A stretch of DNA of 64,000 nucleotides. It comes from Thermodesulfobacteriota bacterium. GTDB lineage: Bacteria; Desulfobacterota; BSN033; UBA1163. Below the pieces are notes generated by a model. That model made no database searches. It was not told the DNA's origin and saw nothing but the letters and a program-made list of their open reading frames with translations. Both the position numbers and the translations under genes were made by a program. The stretch is taken from assembly GCA_030017685.1 (NCBI GenBank), contig JASEHH010000005.1, positions 1-64,000 on the forward strand, in the 5' to 3' direction. Positions 32,391 to 40,060 of this stretch are shown one piece after another (the stretch's first letter is position 1; each line of letters opens with the position of its first letter).

Positions 32391-33197
32391 TCATTTTTCA
32401 TGCCTATGAAACAGGTAGTGGGAATGAATGTGCCTGTGGGCCATGTCGCCATGGCGGTGGATATGCTCGTGGATCAGATTAACCCTGAGCAGGAGTTCTT
32501 CATCTTTTAAAATGTCAATGGCGCTTCCTGTTTTTTCCATCCGGTGCTCCTCTGAGAGGACCCCTACGGTTGCCTGAAGTTCGTCCACCAGGGAGAGGTC
32601 ATGGGTGGCAATGACCAGGGTTTTCCCTGCCTCATTCAAAGCGAGCATGAGTTCCACGAGAAAACATTGCGTTTTCGGATCGAGCCCATTGGTGGGTTCA
32701 TCAAGGAGCAGAACTTCCGGGTTCGTGGTCAGGACAGACCCGATGGCCACCTTCTTCTTTTCCCCTCCTGAGAGCATATAGGAGGGTCTGTCTTTCAGGT
32801 TTTCGATACCCAGCATCTTCATGATCTCGAAAGCCCTGTCCAGAGCCTCTTCCTTGCTAATTTCTAACTGAAGGGGTCCGTAAAGGAGTTCATCAAGCAC
32901 CGTGGGACAGAAAAGCTGGACATCCGGGTCCTGAAAGACATATCCAACCCGTTCCCTGAAAAACCGCATGAAGCCCTTTTCCTTCAAACTCTTTGTTGAA
33001 ACCTCATGCCCCCTGAAAAAGATTCTGCCGCTGGAAAGAGGAATGAGTCCATTCATGATCTGTAGGAGAGTTGTCTTCCCGGACCCATTGGCGCCAATGA
33101 TAGCAAACCTCTCTCCTTCTCGGACTTCAAGATTGATGTTTGAAATGGCCGAAATGATATCTTGATATTTATAGCTGGCGCTATCGAGGACAATCAT
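32391..33197 (-). CDS. ECF-type nickel/cobalt transporter ATPase (CbiO/NikO) with His-rich tail
   Basis: 268 residues from ATG 33197 (MIVLDSASYKY), which has GAGGTGG upstream; the frame is open further up. Walker A is GANGSGKTT, signature LSGGEKKK, Walker B LLLDEPTNGLDP, switch His ATHDLSL, and the Q-loop region YVFQDPDVQLF is typical of CbiO. The tail is striking: HEHIHRHGDMAHRHIHSHYL carries eight His in 20 residues, a likely cytoplasmic metal-binding site. It is last in a nickel/cobalt import operon. Confidence 0.9.
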   Translation of the reverse strand: MIVLDSASYKYQDIISAISNINLEVREGERFAIIGANGSGKTTLLQIMNGLIPLSSGRIFFRGHEVSTKSLKEKGFMRFFRERVGYVFQDPDVQLFCPTVLDELLYGPLQLEISKEEALDRAFEIMKMLGIENLKDRPSYMLSGGEKKKVAIGSVLTTNPEVLLLDEPTNGLDPKTQCFLVELMLALNEAGKTLVIATHDLSLVDELQATVGVLSEEHRMEKTGSAIDILKDEELLLRVNLIHEHIHRHGDMAHRHIHSHYLFHRHEK

Positions 33198-33217
33198 CTT
33201 TTCCACCTCTTCACCCC

Positions 33218-34141
33218 TTAAATCCATAGGATCAGAACTCCTGCCAAGAAAAGAAAAGTTCCTACTGACCAGTCCCATCTGCCGAGCTTCGCAAACACGC
33301 TGATATGGATGGGCCCTGAAAACCCTCTGCTGAGCATGGCCTTGAAGACCTCTTCACCCCTCTGCTGTGTTTTTCCGAAGATGAAGGTGATCCTTCCGGC
33401 AATCCATTTTCTTGCACTCCCGTGGCTGAGGTCCCTGATCAGCCTGCTTTTTTTAGCAAGATACATCTCCTCCAAGATTCGAGCGAAGAGGAGGAAGTAC
33501 TTATAGGAAAGGCCAATGATGAGGAGAAGAGTGTCAGGGATTTTGAAGACTCTCAAGGCTTTCAGGATCTCCGGAAAGGATGTCGTGTGAAGGATCAAAA
33601 AAGAGAGGGAGAGAGAGTTGAAGACCCGCAGCGTGAGCACAGCCACTCCATGGAGTCCTTCCTTGGTGAAGCCGATCGTTTCTGGAATATGATAGATCCA
33701 GAGCTCACGGGATTTCGAGAAGTGAAAAATCGGAAGGACCAGTTCGCCTTCCCTTGCAACATTTAAAGCAGAGGGAAGGGCGATGAGAAAGCCGAAAACG
33801 AAGGTGAGAAATAGAATCTTCCGGTAAAAATAGGTAATCTTCAGTTGAGAAAGGATGGCCAACACAAAAAAGAAGAGGCTGATGAGGGTTGCTGAACCGA
33901 TGTCGCGCTTGAGGCTCACGATCACTAAGAAGAAGGCCATGAACAGGATTTTGACCCGGGCGTCCACCCCCTGGAGAAATCCATTCCTTGAAGTGGACTC
34001 CCATTGCCGGTAAGCGGTGCTGATCGCTTCGCCAATATGGTGAAGGCCCTTTTCGAGAAAAGATATTTTTGCCTTCCCCTCAAGTCTGAAGGACCCAAGG
34101 GAAGGCCGAACGAGTAAGAACGAAGGTATCCAATCTCTCAT
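33218..34141 (-). CDS. ECF-type transporter membrane component (CbiQ/NikQ)
   Basis: 307 residues with about five or six membrane segments (starting near VKILFMAFFLVIVSL). The T-component coupling motif is AMLSRGFSG (A-x-x-x-RG). ARILEEMYLAKKSRLIRDL is also typical. It joins the CbiO ATPase to the CbiM substrate component. The first 50 residues are less conserved. The gene lies 20 nt upstream of the preferred cbiO start. Confidence 0.88.
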   Translation of the reverse strand: MRDWIPSFLLVRPSLGSFRLEGKAKISFLEKGLHHIGEAISTAYRQWESTSRNGFLQGVDARVKILFMAFFLVIVSLKRDIGSATLISLFFFVLAILSQLKITYFYRKILFLTFVFGFLIALPSALNVAREGELVLPIFHFSKSRELWIYHIPETIGFTKEGLHGVAVLTLRVFNSLSLSFLILHTTSFPEILKALRVFKIPDTLLLIIGLSYKYFLLFARILEEMYLAKKSRLIRDLSHGSARKWIAGRITFIFGKTQQRGEEVFKAMLSRGFSGPIHISVFAKLGRWDWSVGTFLFLAGVLILWI

Positions 34142-34179
34142 AAGTAATTGCCCATGGCCGTTAGGTTACTCACGAACCA

Positions 34180-34330
34180 TGAAAATAGCCTGTGGGTAAG
34201 GTTATGGTTACGAAGCCCGTTTCGTAATTCGGTAAGGGTTACGTAAAAAGAATTTAAAGACGGTAAACGTAGCCTTTTATTAACGATACGGGCCTCGTTA
34301 CCCTTACCGTTAGACTTCTATTTTCTAACT
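34180..34330. repeat. GGTTA-word palindrome, copy C
   Basis: GTAAGGTTATGGTTACGAAG is answered by CGTTACCCTTACCGTTAGAC. AACGATACGGGCCTCGT (34282-34298) is identical to part of copy A. It interrupts the transporter operon between cbiQ and the outer-membrane protein gene. Confidence 0.7.
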
Positions 34331-34343
34331 AATGGCTTCTTAT

Positions 34344-35327
34344 TTAAAAGTAAAATGAAAGGGTTCCGATGATCCTAACCTTTTCGAGTCCTTCAGCCCC
34401 CTGTTGCTCATTCTTTTCATTCAAATGCTTGAGGGTTGGAAATTTTAGCAATAGTCCAAGATTCGCATTCCAGAGTTTTGGGAAGGAGAACCTCAACCCT
34501 GGTGACAGGTAGAGGATTGTTCCGCCAGTGGCCCTCAGCTTTTCTTTTCCTTCTTCATCTCTTGAAAGATGGAGGAGATTGAGCTCAAGAATGCCATCGA
34601 TCTTCGAGATAAACTTCTCGGGTTTTCCATAGAGTTCATAGACTCCGGCAAGGTTGGCCCTCCACTCATTTCCGAATTTGAAATTTTCTCTCCGTGTAAA
34701 AATTTCATAAGCGGTTTCCGCAACCAAAGTCAAGGGCCCTGTGATCTGCCTTGCGGCAGAAACACCGAGGGTAAAGGTGTGACTTCCGAAACCAGGCTGC
34801 ATCCCGGGGTCAATCTCTTCCCCGAGTTCTTTACGATTTTTACCGGTAGGAAGGGTGAATCCTCCGAATAGAGAGAGATAGGTCTTCTTCGTTTCCTCGA
34901 ATGAGACGGCGGTGTCCTTTGCCGTGTTCAGACGAATCGCCTTGACGGATGGGTCATAATTCAGTCCGAGATTAAATAGAAATTTGACATCCCCTATGCC
35001 TTTTAAAGAGCCGAGGTCATCCTGTCTCTTGATATTGTAAGGCAGGAAGAGACTGCCCGTAAGGGAGGATGTTATTCCGTAAGAGAGGCCCATGTTGTAA
35101 AAGGTAAAAGAAGATTTATTGGTGGGTTCGGCAAAAGTTCGCTTCTTCCACTCCACCTGCTCAATCCTCGAAGACAGGACAAAGCCTCCCTGTGGAAGGG
35201 TAAGGGGTGAATTCGTTTCAATCGGGCTACCGGGGCCGAGAGCAAGACTGACGCCCCCATGATGTGCCATTGCCGGTAAGGGAAAAAGCAAAATACTGAA
35301 ACTCAGAACTGCCACAATCCATTTCAT
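34344..35327 (-). CDS. Predicted outer-membrane beta-barrel protein of the nickel/cobalt operon
   Basis: 327 residues with a signal peptide (VLSFSILLFPLPAMA) and a mature chain of alternating hydrophobic strands ending in aromatic IIGTLSFYF, the C-terminal Phe typical of outer-membrane barrels. The start of the mature part is AHHGGVSLALG, and the whole resembles the loosely defined MetA-pathway-of-phenol-degradation/transporter barrels. Set between NikL-like and cbiQ genes, it may act as a pore for nickel or cobalt complexes (inference). Confidence 0.65.
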   Translation of the reverse strand: MKWIVAVLSFSILLFPLPAMAHHGGVSLALGPGSPIETNSPLTLPQGGFVLSSRIEQVEWKKRTFAEPTNKSSFTFYNMGLSYGITSSLTGSLFLPYNIKRQDDLGSLKGIGDVKFLFNLGLNYDPSVKAIRLNTAKDTAVSFEETKKTYLSLFGGFTLPTGKNRKELGEEIDPGMQPGFGSHTFTLGVSAARQITGPLTLVAETAYEIFTRRENFKFGNEWRANLAGVYELYGKPEKFISKIDGILELNLLHLSRDEEGKEKLRATGGTILYLSPGLRFSFPKLWNANLGLLLKFPTLKHLNEKNEQQGAEGLEKVRIIGTLSFYF

Positions 35328-35328
35328 T

Positions 35329-35814
35329 TTAAGTTCCTCCTTTCTCGAGTTTTAAAGGTTTATCTGTTTTAGTCTGGAGCTTTCTCGATTTCAGCAGGGC
35401 ATAGACACCGAAGAGGCCGAATATGAGGCTCACTCCAATGATCAGTTTTGTATGCGTTGCAGCAAGGGGTTTGCTGAACGTCTTCAGATTGATCGCCTCG
35501 TCCACCTTCACTTCGATCGTCACACCATGAAAACCATGAGACGACTCGCCCAGGATCTTGATCTTCCAGGCTCCGGTCCGGTCGGGAACGAAAGAGACAA
35601 AACCGTTCTTGTCCGTCCTTCCGGTCTGGTGAGGCATCTTTTCCCCGGGACCATAGATCTCATATTCGGAATAGCTCGCAGGGTCTTTCTCGGAATAGAA
35701 GATCCTTGTCGATATCCCTTTCTGTTGGACATCATAGTGAATCGAATGGGCATAAAGAGGAAGATGAATGACAAGAAGACCAAACACAATGAATGCGGTA
35801 AAAGCGATTCTCAT
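35329..35814 (-). CDS. NikL-like accessory membrane protein
   Basis: 161 residues: signal peptide (FTAFIVFGLLVIHLPLYAHS), an immunoglobulin-like periplasmic part (about 25-110, including GRTDKNGFVSFVPDRTGAWK), then one membrane helix (about 122-142) and a basic tail. This is the layout of the NikL accessory component of ECF nickel transporters. It overlaps the upstream cbiM-fusion gene by 4 nt, so the two are translated together. Confidence 0.75.
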   Translation of the reverse strand: MRIAFTAFIVFGLLVIHLPLYAHSIHYDVQQKGISTRIFYSEKDPASYSEYEIYGPGEKMPHQTGRTDKNGFVSFVPDRTGAWKIKILGESSHGFHGVTIEVKVDEAINLKTFSKPLAATHTKLIIGVSLIFGLFGVYALLKSRKLQTKTDKPLKLEKGGT

Positions 35815-37223
35815 TTTGTCACCTCGAATGTCAATGTAGATGTCATCGTCACGAAATCGGCATCCGGATCATTCTTCACCGGTTCTTTATAATTCACCGA
35901 TATGACCTGATGCCCCTTCACCAATTTCACCTTTCCTACGCCTTCTTTGTCTGTTACCGACTGCTTCTGATGGTCCCCTCCCTCTACATCCAATCCTGAA
36001 ATCGGCTTTCCCAGATGGAGGACCCTGAGAGAAAAGAGGTCTCCTGATTTCAACTCGAAAGGGTTTTGGAGAGGAAGAATGTCAAGTTTTGCCTGTGGAA
36101 TTGCCTTTTGGACCGGCTCATTCCAGGAAAAGATGGCCTTCGTATAGTAAAAGGACCGGACCGATTCGACCACTCTGCTCGCCTGTCTCTTGGGAAGGTT
36201 CTTCCATCCGTAGATGGTCTTGGACCAGTAACCGTGATCGATCTCGGCAAAGAGCAGTGAGGGACGTCCTTCGGTATTGATAAGGACACCGCCCTTTTTC
36301 TTTTCTCTTTGCGCATTCATTTCCTTGCCCTGGAGATCGAAGACTTTGATCCCCTTGACCTGGGCAGAGTCGAATTCGAGCCTCTGGGTTCCGTGGCCAT
36401 ACACAACTAAGAGCTCCTCGCCCTTCATTTCAATCCAGAAGTCATGAGCCCACAGGTGCGTGGGAAGGGTCCAGAGGGCGATGACCGCAAAGAAAGCCGG
36501 TAACATTTTCCACAAGGTTGTCATTTTGGGCTGCCATTTGAAGATCAACAGTAGAACGAGAACTGTCACTGTAACCTCGAGGAGGCCCACAGCGGTGAGA
36601 TGGGGGATCATCATCGCAGGGATGGCAATTTTTAGTGGAAAAGGAAAATAGGTAGAAGCTTGGGGGCCGGTCCCATGGAGGTAAGGTTGAAGGCCCAATT
36701 CAATGGCGGCAAAGAACCCTCCCAGGTTGATCGCCAGATAGGAGGCGACCCCTGCCCCAATCAATCGATAGAGGAGACCCCGCGAAGAAGTGGCCTGATC
36801 ACTCAGAGGTATTTTGAATAACTTGTGACATGCTTTGACAAAGACGCGGTACACCGAAAAACCTGTCAGCACTCCCACAAATGCCACATTAAAGCAGTTG
36901 GCACCAATGGCAGTGATCCCTCCATCACCAAAAACCAACGCCTGAATGAATAAGGCAGTGGAGACCGCGAGAATCGCTGCCCACGGGCCCAGAAGCACTG
37001 CGACAAGGGTTGAACCGGTGATGTGCCCGGTCGTTCCTCCTGGTAAAGGAAATGTGAAGATCATGGCCACCATGCTAAAGGCCGATGCCATGGCAAGAAA
37101 GGGGATCTGGGTCACTTCAACGCTCTGTTTGACCTTTCTCGAGGCATACATCCAAATCGGCACCATGACGGCCCAGAGGCCACCATAGGTTATGGGTCCC
37201 AAATATCCATCGGGTATGTGCAT
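35811..37223 (-). CDS. CbiM/NikM substrate component fused to a DUF4198 (NikK-like) periplasmic domain
   Basis: 470 residues. Residues 1-235 are CbiM: it begins MHIPDGYLGP, where the N-terminal Met-His binds the metal inside the membrane, and GGTTGHITGSTLVAVLLGPW follows. Residues about 245-470 form a soluble part starting after an extra membrane segment (FFAVIALWTLPTHLWAHDF), with a DUF4198 pattern (AHDFWIE, GKPISGLDVEG, VTDKEGVGKVKL). In known nickel transporters NikM and NikK are separate genes. GGAGG lies just before the ATG. The fusion suggests that metal capture in the periplasm is tied directly to the membrane channel (inference). Confidence 0.87.
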   Translation of the reverse strand: MHIPDGYLGPITYGGLWAVMVPIWMYASRKVKQSVEVTQIPFLAMASAFSMVAMIFTFPLPGGTTGHITGSTLVAVLLGPWAAILAVSTALFIQALVFGDGGITAIGANCFNVAFVGVLTGFSVYRVFVKACHKLFKIPLSDQATSSRGLLYRLIGAGVASYLAINLGGFFAAIELGLQPYLHGTGPQASTYFPFPLKIAIPAMMIPHLTAVGLLEVTVTVLVLLLIFKWQPKMTTLWKMLPAFFAVIALWTLPTHLWAHDFWIEMKGEELLVVYGHGTQRLEFDSAQVKGIKVFDLQGKEMNAQREKKKGGVLINTEGRPSLLFAEIDHGYWSKTIYGWKNLPKRQASRVVESVRSFYYTKAIFSWNEPVQKAIPQAKLDILPLQNPFELKSGDLFSLRVLHLGKPISGLDVEGGDHQKQSVTDKEGVGKVKLVKGHQVISVNYKEPVKNDPDADFVTMTSTLTFEVTK

Positions 37224-37295
37224 AAATCCTCCTTGTTCAATTTAAAAAACGTGACTTTGTCCGTTCGCCATGTCTGTTTATAAATGTCTTTTTCC

Positions 37296-37365
37296 GTCAT
37301 GCCGGACTTGATCCGGCATCCAGAGACCCTTGAAAACACTGGATTCCGGCTTTCGCCGGAATGAC
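37296..37365. repeat. GTCATTCC-type palindrome, copy 5 (diverged)
   Basis: It runs from GTCATGCCGGACTTGATCCG to TTTCGCCGGAATGAC. The two halves pair only partly because the stem words differ (GCCGGAC...ATCCGGC and GATTCCGGC...GCCGGAAT). It lies 73 nt upstream of the cbiM fusion start, in the region where that gene's promoter should be. Confidence 0.75.
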
Positions 37366-37404
37366 AATTTTTTAAAAAACGTAATTTATGGACAGACACT
37401 AAAT

Positions 37405-37457
37405 AAAAAAGCCACGAAGAGTTTCTTTCGCTTCTGCGAAAGTTTGGCCTTCGTGGC
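37405..37457 (-). terminator. Intrinsic terminator behind cooT on the minus strand
   Basis: On the minus strand GCCACGAAG and CTTCGTGGC (37449-37457 and 37411-37419) form a 9-bp outer stem around a perfect 7-bp inner stem (CTTTCGC/GCGAAAG), followed by TTTTTT (37410-37405). It lies between cooT and the cbiM fusion, so the two operons are transcribed separately. Confidence 0.75.
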
Positions 37458-37606
37458 CTTAATAGATCATTGAAAATTGTAAAATGCAAAGTTAGCAGTT
37501 CAAAATAATGTTCAGAATGAATATTTTTCTTTTTCTACTTTTACGAATTCATCAATGCTAACTTTTTAATTTACAATTTATATTTTGCATTAAGGTTTAA
37601 GGGGAT

Positions 37607-37795
37607 TTAGACTTCTTCCAGTACAATCCGGTGGTCGAGGAGATTCATCTCCTTGATTCGAGCTTTAATCCTTTTCTGTTCTCCGAAGATATTCTGGAGG
37701 TAGAGCTCCTCCTTTTCCGGGCGAAGGACGGAGATGTCCTCAAGGATCAATTCCTCCTTCCCTTCTTTTAGCAGGTATGCATTGGCCTCACACAT
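37607..37795 (-). CDS. CooT-family nickel-binding protein
   Basis: 62 residues: MCEANAYLLKEGKEELILED at the start (the Cys2 next to Met1 is the nickel ligand in CooT), then EEELYLQNIFGEQKRIKARIKEM-like sequence and a closing RIVLEE. CooT is a small dimeric nickel chaperone linked to CO dehydrogenase and other nickel enzymes. TAGGAGG precedes the ATG. Placement beside a CbiMQO importer argues that the transporter carries nickel. Confidence 0.88.
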   Translation of the reverse strand: MCEANAYLLKEGKEELILEDISVLRPEKEELYLQNIFGEQKRIKARIKEMNLLDHRIVLEEV

Positions 37796-37856
37796 GGGTT
37801 CCTCCTATATAAAATAACGTGTCCGTGCCCGTGTCTCGTGTCCGCACATCCCTTTT

Positions 37857-38282
37857 TCAGTCCTGAATAATTTCCTTTATCCGTTTGATCAATTGGTCAA
37901 TCAAATGGGGAAGGGGTTCCTTGGGGGCTCCGATGATTTCCACATCGGGCATCTTTAAGGGAAGAAGACATTTCGAGGCGGGAGACGATGCAATGGCCTC
38001 TGCCATTTTCGGCGTCAACTCCCCCATCATCGAATTGGCAAGGACGATGGCTGTTGTCCCCACGATCATATCCACTGTCTTAACTGTTTGAACGATGGCG
38101 TTTTCTCCGGAGGCTCCTTTATTCGCCCCTGCCTTTAACATCGCCCCCGTGGCCATGGCGTTTGTCCCTAAGCCGATAAGATCCACTTCTTCTCCGAAGG
38201 CTTCTCGAAGGCGTTTGATCATCAAGCCTCCGATGCCCCCTCCCTGTCCATCAATCACTGCAATCAACTTTTTCTTTTCCAT
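37857..38282 (-). CDS. DUF3842 family protein
   Basis: 141 residues from ATG 38282 (MEKKKLIAVIDGQGGGIGGL). The glycine-rich DGQGGGIGG resembles a dinucleotide or phosphate loop. Later GTNAMATGAMLKAGANKGASGENAI and NSMMGELTPKMAEAI match the DUF3842 pattern. Function unknown; in several anaerobes it is found next to cooT (from memory). The frame is open upstream to 38330 through a hairpin. The gene is 61 nt upstream of cooT and shares its strand. Confidence 0.82.
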   Translation of the reverse strand: MEKKKLIAVIDGQGGGIGGLMIKRLREAFGEEVDLIGLGTNAMATGAMLKAGANKGASGENAIVQTVKTVDMIVGTTAIVLANSMMGELTPKMAEAIASSPASKCLLPLKMPDVEIIGAPKEPLPHLIDQLIKRIKEIIQD

Positions 38283-38293
38283 ATTAAAGCAAT

Positions 38294-38344
38294 AAAAAAG
38301 CCACTTGTGGGCCCCCCTTTCCTGAGGCACTTCACCTTCGTGGC
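38294..38344 (-). terminator. Hairpin with T tract in front of the DUF3842 gene
   Basis: On the minus strand AGCCACGAAGG (from 38345) and AAGTGGC (ending 38300) bracket a G-rich loop and are followed by TTTTTT (38299-38294). The stem is short (GCCAC/GTGGC plus possible inner pairs). It starts with the same GCCACGAAGG as the terminator at 37405-37457. It sits just 5' of the coding start, so it could be a leader attenuator or only the end of an upstream transcript. Confidence 0.45.
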
Positions 38345-38947
38345 TAATTTTATATAAACGGAACGGGGGGGATTTGTCAAATTTTTCTTTTTCTGCCTAC
38401 GCAGAAGACCACGCCTGCGTGCCGTAACGTACTTCGGTGTGCAGGTACAGCCTTGGCCGTGGATGAATTCGTAGCTCCCACCGAAAGCATTCCAGTGCCA
38501 GAGGTATCATGCTTCGGCGGATTTTGTTGAGGGGCGGATAACCCACCGGAGCCCCCGCCTTCGCGAAGGCCGCTTCGGCGGCCGTAGGAAGGTTGGCGAA
38601 ATTTTACCTTTCACTTTCTTATCACTTCAAGAGATTGTTAAAAAATCAAATAATCTATGCCCTCAGACCGTCAGAGCATAAAGAGCAGGTGGTTTGACCC
38701 CTAAAATACTGAGTTTGAACATAGCACCTACAAAGAGTTAGGATTTGCCTGCAGTTGGAGTTGATGATTTCCGATTGAACGGCAAAACTCACCGGCGGCA
38801 ATTCGCCGTCTGCCGGAGGCCTTATAAGCGTTAGGCCACATCAATACCTTATTACTGATGCCTGACCCCAAGCTTGTGCTATTTTCATGAAATTTTTTCG
38901 TTTCGCCTCTTGAGTTTTTTTGGGGGGCAGGTCTCGCATACAAATTT
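38345..38947. other. 600-bp gene-free stretch with GC-rich hairpins
   Basis: 38390-38600 is GC-rich with several inverted repeats, for example CCTGC/GCAGG near 38414-38445, CCGCCTTCGCGAAGGCCG near 38568 and GGCCGCTTCGGCGGCC. 38690-38945 contains CCGGCGGCAATTCGCCG and ends with AAGCGTTAGGCC followed by ATGCCTGACCCC. A minus-strand ORF (38728-38943) has no signs of being real. No gene recognised. Confidence 0.5.
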
Positions 38948-39997
38948 TTAGACTCGCTCTTTCTGTATTTTATCCAGCATTGCTTCGGCTTCGGCTATTG
39001 TACGGTCAATTACTTCTTCTACACTGGGAACGTCTTTAATGCCGCCAACATTCTGGCCGGCAAAAAGTATGCCCTCACTGACATCGCCCTGACTAATGGC
39101 CATCAGATGGCGCCTGTTACCAACCGCCTGGCGGGCCAGTACCCACAGCGGTTGTCCCTCTTCCTGTCCCATCATCTGGAAGCTCATGACAATAAATTTC
39201 CCGTACGAGAGCTTCATAAAGTCTTTTACTTCCTTGGCGCCTTTGAAAGCCTCCACCATGGGGAAACCGCTCCTCATCATCTTTTCGGCCGCTTTCGTTT
39301 TCAGTACCCTGCCCAGCATACCGTCAAATACGTTGCTGTACAGTGTATCCTGCTCTGATGCCTCAATGACCAGTTGCTTGTAGTTTTCATGTACCATGCT
39401 TTCCTTGGTAACGGTGAACCGTGTACCCATGGAAATACCATCTGCACCCAATGCCAATGCAGCGGCAAGACCCCTACCGTTGTAGAAACCGCCGGCTGCG
39501 ATTAGGGGAACCGTTACCTGGCCGGCCACTACGGGGATCAGCACAAGCGAAGTCGCTACATCACCATGTGCGGCCGCTTCGTGGCCGGTTACGACCAGCG
39601 CATCGCAACCGAGTTGCTGCGCTTTTGCAGCATGCCTGGCTATCGCTATGGTACCTACTACCTTTCCCCCATATGCATGTACCTGGTCCACAAACCAGGG
39701 CTTGCCCAGTGAGTAGTTTATTACTGGGACTTTCTCATCGATGGCAGCCTGGATATTTTCCTTGGCGTTGGGACCAATTAATATCTGGTTGACGCCAAAA
39801 GGTTTATCAGTAAGCTTCCGGATTTCCCTGATTAATTTGAGCGTGTCTTCGGGACCGCAATGCGCAATTGCCAGGATGCCGAGGCCGCCGGCATTACACA
39901 CCGTGGAAACCAGTTTGGGATCTGTAATCCAGTTCATTCCTGCCAGCATTATCGGATGTTTAATTCCGAATAACTCCGTCATACGTGTTTTGAACAT
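38948..39997 (-). CDS. Nitronate monooxygenase / 2-nitropropane dioxygenase-like FMN enzyme
   Basis: 349 residues of the NMO family TIM barrel. Landmarks are MTELFGIKHPIMLAGMNWI, CNAGGLGILA, the GHEAAAHGDVATSLVL segment with the conserved His, and the FMN-phosphate site AAGGFYNGRGLAAALALGADGISMGTRF read in parts. Family members oxidise nitronates or act as FMN-linked enoyl reductases or dehydrogenases. Being last in a CoA-thioester operon, a reductase-like role on an intermediate is as likely as nitronate removal. TAGGAGGAATAG precedes the ATG. Confidence 0.85.
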   Translation of the reverse strand: MFKTRMTELFGIKHPIMLAGMNWITDPKLVSTVCNAGGLGILAIAHCGPEDTLKLIREIRKLTDKPFGVNQILIGPNAKENIQAAIDEKVPVINYSLGKPWFVDQVHAYGGKVVGTIAIARHAAKAQQLGCDALVVTGHEAAAHGDVATSLVLIPVVAGQVTVPLIAAGGFYNGRGLAAALALGADGISMGTRFTVTKESMVHENYKQLVIEASEQDTLYSNVFDGMLGRVLKTKAAEKMMRSGFPMVEAFKGAKEVKDFMKLSYGKFIVMSFQMMGQEEGQPLWVLARQAVGNRRHLMAISQGDVSEGILFAGQNVGGIKDVPSVEEVIDRTIAEAEAMLDKIQKERV

Positions 39998-40060
39998 TAA
40001 TCTATTCCTCCTAACGAAGTTACCGAACTCAATTCCGAAAAACTCACCAAAACGCTACAG

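Noticed and set aside
37224-37300. Considered a cobalamin or NiCo riboswitch before the CbiM fusion.
   Set aside because: No B12 box and no four-helix NiCo pattern could be seen. The leader is mostly the GTCATTCC-type repeat.
38690-38870. A possible integron attC-like site: AAGCGTTAGGCC behind an inverted repeat.
   Set aside because: Only the right-hand core is present. No complementary GCCTAAC left core was found at attC spacing, and there is no integrase or cassette array in the window.
38728-38943. Minus-strand ORF of 71 codons.
   Set aside because: It crosses inverted repeats, has no ribosome site or family features, and looks like a chance frame in repeat DNA.
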